This document shows positions 19,516 through 27,368 of a stretch of DNA of 37,454 bases, one piece after another. A program made the translations under genes and the position numbers. The first letter of the stretch is position 1, and each line of letters opens with the position of its first letter. The notes beneath the pieces are model-generated. The model saw only the letters and a program-made list of their open reading frames with translations. It did not search any database and had not been told where the DNA came from. This stretch comes from Actinomycetota bacterium (GTDB taxonomy: Bacteria > Actinomycetota > Actinomycetes > S36-B12 > UBA5976), in contig JAFMIT010000003.1 of NCBI GenBank assembly GCA_017853815.1, forward strand, positions 1 through 37,454, in the 5' to 3' direction.

Positions 19516-20517
19516 CTAAACCCGGCTGTTGACCATTAATTCGAGCAGCTGACGGTCAATCTGGAAGCCCTCAATCGTTTCGTAACTGGTGTTCGGGCGA
19601 CCGTGATTGGCGATTCCAAAGGATCCTTCGAACTCCCACATTGAGTAGCCCCAGTTCGACTTCTTGAAGATTTCAAACAAGTCGTTAAACCACGCCAACG
19701 CAACCTGGTTGTCGGTGTAGCGGTAACAGCCAAACTCACCAATGTGAATCGGACGACCCTGGGCTTGGACGTCGCGCCACGGTCCATAGAACTCCCACAG
19801 CGAGTCTCGGTCCCAATGAACACCGTTGTAGTCGCAAGGATAGGTCGGAACTGGCATACCAATGCTGCCGTCCCACCATTCGGCTTTGTAATGCGACACC
19901 AACATCGGCTGGTAGCCGCGGCCGCTATGCACCGCGTCGAGATCTGCGAGCTCTGGCATAGCCAAGTGGCCGCCAGCGAGGCCGTTGATCACGATGGTGC
20001 GGGCCGGATCTACAGCCCGAATGGCGTAATGGACTGACCTGATGACCTCTGCGTGAATCTCGCGAGTGAAGCCACGCTGGCCAAGATCTGGTGGTTCGTT
20101 GACTAGATCGAAACTCAGAAGATCTGGGTGCTGTCCTTTGAAGTATTCGGCTGCGCGTGTCCATAGGGTCTCGAAAGCAACTTGGGCTACTGAATCGCTC
20201 CACAGGTTGGTGGCTTCAGTTTCCCAGCCAGTAATCACGTAACCCGGCGCGCGGTGCAGGTTGATGCTGATATGGATTCCTCGATCTACTGCAGCATCCA
20301 CATAGGCCTGGATGGTGTCAAGAAAACGATCATGGATTCTCATCTGACCATCAGGCTGAAGAGCATCCATCCAGAAGCGATAGTCAATGGGAATGCGCAA
20401 GAAATTGAAACCGTATTGCGCCATGAAATCGAGCATGCGAGGGTTGAAAGGCGCAGGTGTTTCACGATTGTGTGAACTAAAAGCCCACTGTGCATTGAAT
20501 CCATAACCGAGATTCAT
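19516..20517 (-). CDS. GH5 cellulase-family glycoside hydrolase, no signal peptide
   Basis: MNLGYGFNAQWAF, FLRIPIDYRFW, SFDLVNEPPD (acid/base), IHIGEFGCY (nucleophile); AGGAG 7 nt before the ATG at 20517; ORF track start is 20553. Confidence 0.88.
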   Translation of the reverse strand: MNLGYGFNAQWAFSSHNRETPAPFNPRMLDFMAQYGFNFLRIPIDYRFWMDALQPDGQMRIHDRFLDTIQAYVDAAVDRGIHISINLHRAPGYVITGWETEATNLWSDSVAQVAFETLWTRAAEYFKGQHPDLLSFDLVNEPPDLGQRGFTREIHAEVIRSVHYAIRAVDPARTIVINGLAGGHLAMPELADLDAVHSGRGYQPMLVSHYKAEWWDGSIGMPVPTYPCDYNGVHWDRDSLWEFYGPWRDVQAQGRPIHIGEFGCYRYTDNQVALAWFNDLFEIFKKSNWGYSMWEFEGSFGIANHGRPNTSYETIEGFQIDRQLLELMVNSRV

Positions 20518-20519
20518 AT

Positions 20520-21491
20520 TCATTCTCCTTTGAGAAGCAGTGAGCGCAACCATTGCGCCTGCTTAAGCTGTTGATCTACTCCGCCACCCTCATGGGTTGA
20601 GTACGGCCACACCTCAATCGACTTTTCTCCCTGCCAATGATTAAACGCAGCGAAGACAGTGTCCGGCGGGCAAATCGGATCATGCATACCGACTGAAAAG
20701 AGTGCGTGAGCATGTGCTCTGGCGGCGAAATTCATCCCGTCGAAAAATGCAATTGTGCCGAGCGTCTGCTCAACTGCATCGCGACGACCACGCAGGTAAG
20801 TGACGATTTCTTGATACGGATAACCGTCAGTCATTTCTATCGCTCGCGCAATGTGACTCAGAAAAGGTACGTCTGGCATCGCTGCATACACTTCCGGGCA
20901 GAGACCAGCAGCCGCAATAGCAATGCCTCCTCCCTGACTTCCGCCACCGACGATGATGCGAGCGGGATCGACGTTGGAGAGTTTCTGAGCTGCACGCACA
21001 AAGCAGACTGCATCTGTGTAGACGCGGCGATAAAAGTAGGTCTCAGGCGACTCAACACCATGAGTCATGAATCCTGGCGAGTGATTGCCTACTGGGTATG
21101 AGCCATCAGGTGTGTCTCCGCGCCGATGCCCGCTACCTTGTCCACGAGTGTCCATGACGAGTACCGCATATCCGCATGAGGGCCAAAAAAGCCACTCGTG
21201 AGGCAGGCCGCGACCGCCACCATATCCTTCGAAAATAACCACGCAGGGAACCCTCTTGTTGAGTTCCTTCGGTGTGATAAACCAGCCTTTGATGGGATCG
21301 TTGTTATAACCAGCAATCGTGATATCGAAAACGTCAACAGTTTCTAGCGGCCCGTCCCAACGCGTGAGAACTGGCTCTGATTCGTTGACGTAACGGTCAA
21401 GAGTGCTGGCCCAGAACGCATCGAAATCCGGTGCGACTGGAAGTGCGGGTCGATACGTTCGCAGTTCCTCAAGAGATTTTCCGAGCAGCAT
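20520..21491 (-). CDS. Acetyl xylan esterase / cephalosporin-C deacetylase (AXE1-type)
   Basis: FDAFWASTLDRY, VVIFEGYGGGRGLPHEWL, VMDTRGQGSGHRRGDT, GGGSQGGGIAIAAAGL. Confidence 0.9.
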   Translation of the reverse strand: MLLGKSLEELRTYRPALPVAPDFDAFWASTLDRYVNESEPVLTRWDGPLETVDVFDITIAGYNNDPIKGWFITPKELNKRVPCVVIFEGYGGGRGLPHEWLFWPSCGYAVLVMDTRGQGSGHRRGDTPDGSYPVGNHSPGFMTHGVESPETYFYRRVYTDAVCFVRAAQKLSNVDPARIIVGGGSQGGGIAIAAAGLCPEVYAAMPDVPFLSHIARAIEMTDGYPYQEIVTYLRGRRDAVEQTLGTIAFFDGMNFAARAHAHALFSVGMHDPICPPDTVFAAFNHWQGEKSIEVWPYSTHEGGGVDQQLKQAQWLRSLLLKGE

Positions 21492-21499
21492 TCTTACTC

Positions 21500-23332
21500 C
21501 TAACCTGGTAACCGTTGGGCAGCGAATAGTCGTGAATACGTTCCACCAGCGGCAACGAGATCCGTGTGCTTTCCAACCTCCACAATCGCACCCTTGTCGA
21601 GAACAACCAGCTTGTCTGCCTTTTGTACCGTGGAGAGTCGATGAGCAACGATGAACGTCGTGCGATTCGCCATTAATCGCTCTAAGCCCTGCTGAATTAA
21701 GCCCTCAGAGTGTGAATCTAGAGCTGACGTCGCTTCATCAAGAATCAGAATTCGCGGGTCGCGAATAAGCGCACGAGCAATTGCGATGCGTTGTCTCTGC
21801 CCACCTGACAGTCGGGCGCCTCTCTCGCCCACAACAGTGTTGACACCTTGTGGAAGCGATCGAACAAATTCCCAGGCATTTGAGGCTTCGAGTGCCTCAT
21901 GAAGTTTGTCGGGCGACACGTCTACGAGACCGTACGTGATGTTGTCTGCAATGGTGCCTTCAAAAAGAACCGACTCTTGCGGTACTACAGAAATGAACGA
22001 GCGCATCGACCTTAGATCGAGCGCCTGCATGTCCCGCCCGTCCAGAATGATGCGACCAGATGTCGGCCTCAGAAAGCCAATCACCAAGTTGATAAACGTT
22101 GATTTTCCTGAACCAGACGGACCAACCAACGCAATCGCTTGGCCGTGCGACGCCCTCAGTGAGACGTGGCTAATCGCTGGCGTAGGACTTTCAGGGTACG
22201 TAAATGTGACATCTTGAAATTCAATTTCGCCATCGACTCGATCAATTCGAGGTTTTCCGCTGTTGCTCTCAATGTCAGGTGACTGAAGAACTTCACCGAT
22301 TGAACGAATTGATTCCAAACCTTTGCTGATGATTGGCATGAGGCTTGCAAACAAAATGACTGAACCCGTCAGAATGTTGAAGTAGGTTGTCAGCAAGACA
22401 ACTTCGCCCGCAGTAATCGGCGCGGTCTGTGTGTACGAGAGCCAGCAGGCAACTACAAGACAGGTCACGTTGCACACCTGGAACGCAACCCATGCCATGG
22501 CACTGAAGCGAGCATTGATCGCGTCCAACCGAAGCCCAGCAATTCTCACTTGAGAGAAAGCGTTCGAGACTCGCTCCAAGGCACTCGACTCGAGTCCATG
22601 AGCTCGGGTGACCGGAATCAGATTCGTCATTTCCGTGACGCGAGATGACATCCGTTCGACTTCTTGGCGGAATTCTTGATTTCGGTCATCAAGCGACGAG
22701 CGCAAACGCACAATCAGAAAGGCGCAGATTGGCACTAACACGATGAGGAAAGGCAAAAACTGAGGAACGCGCACCGCAGTAATGACAACAGCCCCGATGA
22801 GGTTATTGAGTGCTGCTAACCCGCCGTCACCGATGTTTTTCAGCATCTGTTCAACTGCTTCAACGTCTCTGACAACTTTGGTTTGCAAGACGCCTGCACT
22901 CGTGCGCAGGTAAAAGCCCATCGAGAGTTGTTGAAGTCGTTCGGCGATGCTCGAGCGAAGCGAGTTCTCGAGGCTGCGCACCGCTCTACTCAAATATTTC
23001 ACATACAGGAGATTGATGGGCAGGTTTTGAATGATGAGGAACGCCATTAACGCTGCATTGATAAACAGTTCTCGAAGAGGACGGTGTTGGACGAGAACAT
23101 CAATAATGTTTGCAGTAAGTAGGGGTAATACCCAGCCTGGGCTGTGTTTGATGACGAAAAACACAAGCGATATCGCTAGATCTCGTCGATGACCACGCAT
23201 CAAGAACCACAGTGTTTGTAAGGGCGCTTCGCCTTCAAATCTATGCTCGAGAAATTCATCCGAGTGAGTGGGCGATGGGTTTTTCGACATCATCTGAGCT
23301 AATGACTCGTCGTCTGAGGATTTACTCCGCAT
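21500..23332 (-). CDS. ABC transporter, fused permease-ATPase (exporter type)
   Basis: N-terminal TM domain; Walker A GPSGSGKST, signature LSGGQRQRIAIARAL, Walker B ILILDEATSALD. Start may be 23293. Confidence 0.93.
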   Translation of the reverse strand: MRSKSSDDESLAQMMSKNPSPTHSDEFLEHRFEGEAPLQTLWFLMRGHRRDLAISLVFFVIKHSPGWVLPLLTANIIDVLVQHRPLRELFINAALMAFLIIQNLPINLLYVKYLSRAVRSLENSLRSSIAERLQQLSMGFYLRTSAGVLQTKVVRDVEAVEQMLKNIGDGGLAALNNLIGAVVITAVRVPQFLPFLIVLVPICAFLIVRLRSSLDDRNQEFRQEVERMSSRVTEMTNLIPVTRAHGLESSALERVSNAFSQVRIAGLRLDAINARFSAMAWVAFQVCNVTCLVVACWLSYTQTAPITAGEVVLLTTYFNILTGSVILFASLMPIISKGLESIRSIGEVLQSPDIESNSGKPRIDRVDGEIEFQDVTFTYPESPTPAISHVSLRASHGQAIALVGPSGSGKSTFINLVIGFLRPTSGRIILDGRDMQALDLRSMRSFISVVPQESVLFEGTIADNITYGLVDVSPDKLHEALEASNAWEFVRSLPQGVNTVVGERGARLSGGQRQRIAIARALIRDPRILILDEATSALDSHSEGLIQQGLERLMANRTTFIVAHRLSTVQKADKLVVLDKGAIVEVGKHTDLVAAGGTYSRLFAAQRLPG

Positions 23333-24444
23333 GCGTAGGCCTTGCCGTTACCACTGATGTCGCACAACTCAGCAGCAGCAATAAAGGCGGCACCGCCGGA
23401 CCTAACCGTGACAGAAGAAAGTCGGTTCGTGAGCGTGAGATAACCATCAACGCAGACTAGAAATGCGGCACCAGAAATGGTGCTCTTGCCTTCAGTAATC
23501 TCAAGATAGCTCAATGCGAAATACTCGCTATCGCTTGGCCAGGTAATCCAGCCACTTTCGCTCTGTGCACCCTGAAGAATGTGTGGCGGTGTCGCGTGCT
23601 TGTGAACCAAGTTCGATAGTTGACTCTGATCGATGTGTTTCGAAGTTAATCCTGCACGAACGACATTGTCCGAAGCTCCCATGACTTCAACAGCCAGCCC
23701 CGATAAATACGCGTGGATTAATCCGGCCCCCAAAAAGAGAGACTCATGGCGTTGAAGTTGGATGAGGTTGAGATACAGGGGCGCGAGGACTGTGATGTCT
23801 GTGGGCCGCTGTGCGTGGAGTGCGAAGACCCACTTCCACTCGTCGCTGACAACACCGTCAGCATTGAGGTCGGCAATCTCCTCGAAAATCTGCTTCTTGC
23901 TCGTGCTCTCCAAACCGAAGAGAGCCAAGAAGGCCTCGCCAGGTGTTTCAAAGTTGGTCGGAAGGTGAGCTGAAAGAGGAGCAGTCAGTTCACGGATTTC
24001 TTCAATGGAACGAAAACCGCAGAGTGCCGACACCTCGGTCAGCGCACAAATCTGTTCTGGCTTGTCGGAGCTATCCACGAAGACACGGGAGGATGAATCG
24101 ACGGGCACTCCCTGTGCGTTTTCTCGCTCAAAGCCTTCACGCGCTTGCTGCAGATTCGGGTGAACTTGAACCGACAAGGGTTTCGCGATGCCGAGGAATT
24201 TCAACAAAAAGGGCAGAGGCTCCGGCAACAGTTCGCTTAGTGGGGTCTGTCCTGAGGGGAGCTGAGCTACCGCTGTACCTCGCGGGTGAGTGCCCAACCA
24301 ATACTCAGCCCACGGGTGATCGTCTTTGGGACGGTTCAGGAGTGTGGGCAAAAGTTCCGTCGATCCCCAATCGTAGTTCTTCACGACACCGTCGATTAAA
24401 AACACGGATGAAGGATCGCTTTCGAACGGCATGTTTTCCAACAT
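23299..24444 (-). CDS. manA: Mannose-6-phosphate isomerase, class I
   Basis: GVVKNYDWGSTELLPTLL, AEYWLGTHPRG, LPFLLKFLGIAKPLSVQVHPNLQQA, LGAGLIHAYLSGLAVEVMGASDNVVRAGLTSKHID. Confidence 0.95.
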   Translation of the reverse strand: MLENMPFESDPSSVFLIDGVVKNYDWGSTELLPTLLNRPKDDHPWAEYWLGTHPRGTAVAQLPSGQTPLSELLPEPLPFLLKFLGIAKPLSVQVHPNLQQAREGFERENAQGVPVDSSSRVFVDSSDKPEQICALTEVSALCGFRSIEEIRELTAPLSAHLPTNFETPGEAFLALFGLESTSKKQIFEEIADLNADGVVSDEWKWVFALHAQRPTDITVLAPLYLNLIQLQRHESLFLGAGLIHAYLSGLAVEVMGASDNVVRAGLTSKHIDQSQLSNLVHKHATPPHILQGAQSESGWITWPSDSEYFALSYLEITEGKSTISGAAFLVCVDGYLTLTNRLSSVTVRSGGAAFIAAAELCDISGNGKAYACGVNPQTTSH

Positions 24445-24545
24445 AGCGACTCATCGCCAGCGGGCAAAGGCTTTTCTTGTCCTATTTCTTGACAACAACG
24501 CGGTTTCCTTGTCCAGTCGGTCAAGAACTGTCGAACCTGGAACTG

Positions 24546-25739
24546 TTAGTCGCCTAGACCGCATGTCACGAGATCGAACGGCAGTTGCCACGCATCGGGA
24601 AGAACGAGTGGGAGAGCGACGACTCCAATGCCGACCGTATGAGCCATTCGAACACGAGTAGGCGTCATCTTTTCAGCCCACTCCGGGTTTGCTGATCGCA
24701 TCTCTGCCACAAACCTCTCCAGTGCAGCGACTGTCTGCTTTCTCATCGATTCATCATTCATCGAAACGCGGAAATGTTCCAGCGTGAGTGCTCGACGGTG
24801 ACCGCGACCAGGTTGCATTGCTTCGCGGATAAAGACGGCGTCAGCAATTCCTTGGCAGTGTGATTGGGCAATCGTCTCTAAGAGTTGGTTATTTTGATGG
24901 AGTCGAGATTCAGTGTTTCGACGAATAATGTCAACAAACAGTTTCAGTTTTGAACTGTAGCGACTGAAGAGAAAACCTTCTGAAAACCCTGCCCGCTCCG
25001 CAATTCGCAATGTGGCAGCTCCATCAAAACCATGCGTACCGATTTCTTCAATAGCGGCGAGCATCAGTGCGCGCAACGCGGGCTCGTCCACGTTGAGAAC
25101 GATGTTGCCATCGAAATGTTCCGCGTCGATGGTTGGTAATCCAGACGGAGCAATGTCCGCCTGCAACGCATTAAAGATTCTTTGGGCCTGTTGCCGCAAA
25201 TCAAAGTCTTCGCCTTCGTAGATTCGCCATCCGAGAAGCAATCCCAAAACAATCGAGACTAGATAAGCCCGCCGCACTGCTTTTCTGGTTTCGGAAATGT
25301 CATTGCTCACCGCGCACAAACTCTGAATACGTTGCTGGCAGGTGTCGTTGATTGCCTGATGAAGTCTCGAATTGAATTGAGACATCACGAGCAGCTCAAT
25401 GGCGGCACGTAATTCGTGTGTTGGGTGAACGAACTGGTCAATCTGCGCCTGAAAAGCGTCGGCACTCGCATCAGCACCTTCGACGGTTTGAAACAGCGCA
25501 TCTAAAGCGTCAAAGAGTTCCTGTGCCGACTCAGATTTCCAGAGATCGAGCGCTACGTCCCATCGGTCCGTGAATCGATCGTGAACCGGACGGCGAGATA
25601 CCCCAGCCCGTTCCGCTATCCGCGTGAAGGCCAGCGCGGACCAGCCTTCAGTGGCCAGAATCTCGCGCGCTGCCTGCCGCAGACGCAGGTCAGTCTGTTT
25701 GACCTGCGCGATTCGGCGCTGCTCCATGACCTCTGACAT
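24546..25739 (-). CDS. TetR-family regulator with two tandem HTH domains
   Basis: Two TetR N-terminal blocks: LRQAAREILATEGWSALAFTRIAERAGVSRRPVHDRFTDRWDV and LMLAAIEEIGTHGFDGAATLRIAERAGFSEGFLFSRYSSKLKLF. Confidence 0.85.
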   Translation of the reverse strand: MSEVMEQRRIAQVKQTDLRLRQAAREILATEGWSALAFTRIAERAGVSRRPVHDRFTDRWDVALDLWKSESAQELFDALDALFQTVEGADASADAFQAQIDQFVHPTHELRAAIELLVMSQFNSRLHQAINDTCQQRIQSLCAVSNDISETRKAVRRAYLVSIVLGLLLGWRIYEGEDFDLRQQAQRIFNALQADIAPSGLPTIDAEHFDGNIVLNVDEPALRALMLAAIEEIGTHGFDGAATLRIAERAGFSEGFLFSRYSSKLKLFVDIIRRNTESRLHQNNQLLETIAQSHCQGIADAVFIREAMQPGRGHRRALTLEHFRVSMNDESMRKQTVAALERFVAEMRSANPEWAEKMTPTRVRMAHTVGIGVVALPLVLPDAWQLPFDLVTCGLGD

Positions 25740-25843
25740 GCGCAGAGGCTACTTCTTGATTCTGCCCATTAGAAGTGCGATACACTTTTCGAACCAGGCT
25801 CTCCCTCTGCCCCCAGATCAGTTGGAGAGCTTGGCTTTTTGGT

Positions 25844-26557
25844 TTAGAGGGCGGATGCGGCGCGAGCGATAAGCACCGTCAACATCAAAATCGCAAGCAA
25901 GACTTGCAATCCCATAATCAACTTTGTTGGTCGCGACATCACCGCTTCGGATGTTGGGCCATAGGTGGAGTTCACGTTGAGCGAGATGAATAGGTAGTCA
26001 AAGAGATTCGGCGTTGGCGCGGGCTCACCATCACGTGCCGGCCAAATAAATGCGCCGCCTGGGGTTGAGAGATCCATCAGCACGTACACGAACATGAATA
26101 CCGTGACGCTCATGAGGTACATGGCACCGATATCCCACAGACTGCCGAGTCCGTCGCCGGAAAGCAGATGTGCCGAGCTCACCATTTCCAACACGTTTGC
26201 AACAACTTGGACAGCGGCGAACGCAATGTAGGCAGCGGCAAAGCGGAAAACCAAGTGCGGCAGTGGTCGCCACAGCGCGTACAGCAACGGCAATGAAGTG
26301 AAGATGAAGACGTAGGCGCTTACTGCGTCGAGAGTCGTGGCGAACTGACCAGTGCCGCCCGCGAGAAGTCCAACCTCAGCCAAGCGATTGTGCAGAAGTA
26401 AATCCATCACCCAGATGACAGTCGTGGCCGCAAGAACCGTAAACCGCCCATAACCGTTCAGGATTTTGTTTCGAAGTCGAGTGGCGGGCGGTATCGAGTA
26501 ATCAGTTTCTTCCATAACCAAACTTCCTTTAGGCGGGAATTGCTGGCAGTTGAACAA
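25844..26557 (-). CDS. Multi-pass membrane protein with channel-like C-terminus
   Basis: Several hydrophobic segments; C-terminal FDYLFISLNVNSTYGPTSEAVMSRPTKLIMGLQVLLAILMLTVLIARA. Internal start (MEETDYS) possible. Confidence 0.7.
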   Translation of the reverse strand: MFNCQQFPPKGSLVMEETDYSIPPATRLRNKILNGYGRFTVLAATTVIWVMDLLLHNRLAEVGLLAGGTGQFATTLDAVSAYVFIFTSLPLLYALWRPLPHLVFRFAAAYIAFAAVQVVANVLEMVSSAHLLSGDGLGSLWDIGAMYLMSVTVFMFVYVLMDLSTPGGAFIWPARDGEPAPTPNLFDYLFISLNVNSTYGPTSEAVMSRPTKLIMGLQVLLAILMLTVLIARAASAL

Positions 26558-27224
26558 TGAGGCTTAGTGCCAAGCCCAGCAGAGCCATGCCCACACCGAT
26601 GAGACCTACGCGCACGCTTGGCATCGTGAAAGTGCGCCCCATGCCGATGAGGAACAGCACGCCAGCGAGAACCACTGTGCTCCTCACAAATTCGTCGCCA
26701 GTTTGGCCAGCTCGTACTCCCTCTTCATGAAGCTTGACAGCTTCAGCTTCCAACGCTTCAGCTTCCACTTCGAGGGCAACGTTGTATTCAGGCATGAAAG
26801 TTGGACCTTCAGGAGCATCTGTGTTGTTTTCAGGATCAGTTGCCATCCACGCATCAAACGCCACCTTCATCTCGGGGCGAAATCGTTCTTCAGCAAACTT
26901 CATCTTGGTTGCATCACCTGAGACGTAGGCTGCAAACCACGAGTTAAAGGTTGACTCATCGAAATTGCGAAGCAATTGGGCGTCAAGATCTGCTCGACTC
27001 GATTGCACGCCCACGAGCGCGCTTGACGAAAGTAGCTGTTGGCTCTCGGTATTCCACTTGGCTGCGGCGAACCCCGACCATGCGACTGTCATCGTCACAG
27101 CGGAAAGCAGTAGAGCTTCGGCTACCGTTAGCCAGCGTCCGAGGCGGCCACGAGATTCGTGTCCAGAACCCTCGTGCTCACCAAATTCGTGGTGCACTTC
27201 CGCAAAGTTCAAACCTTCAGGCAT
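26529..27224 (-). CDS. Uncharacterised membrane protein
   Basis: N-terminal TM (WLTVAEALLLSAVTMTVAWSGFAAAKW), acidic extracytoplasmic region, two C-terminal TM segments; overlaps the next gene. Confidence 0.75.
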   Translation of the reverse strand: MPEGLNFAEVHHEFGEHEGSGHESRGRLGRWLTVAEALLLSAVTMTVAWSGFAAAKWNTESQQLLSSSALVGVQSSRADLDAQLLRNFDESTFNSWFAAYVSGDATKMKFAEERFRPEMKVAFDAWMATDPENNTDAPEGPTFMPEYNVALEVEAEALEAEAVKLHEEGVRAGQTGDEFVRSTVVLAGVLFLIGMGRTFTMPSVRVGLIGVGMALLGLALSLIVQLPAIPA

Positions 27225-27293
27225 TTACAGCTCCAGCCGTGTCAAAAAGATGCGTGGAGTCTAAAGACTGATCTAGACGACGCATAGAAAGAA

Positions 27294-27327
27294 AGATGGG
27301 TGGGGTGCCGAAGCACTCCACCCATCT
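27294..27327 (-). terminator. Terminator-like hairpin downstream of the repeat-protein gene
   Basis: Minus strand AGATGGGTGGAGTGC-TTCG-GCACCCCACCCATCT, 15-position stem with one mismatch, then TTCTTTCT. Confidence 0.75.
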
Positions 27328-27368
27328 TCTCTCTGGAAGAAACCGCGTCAGCGGTTATCTGTGGGACG

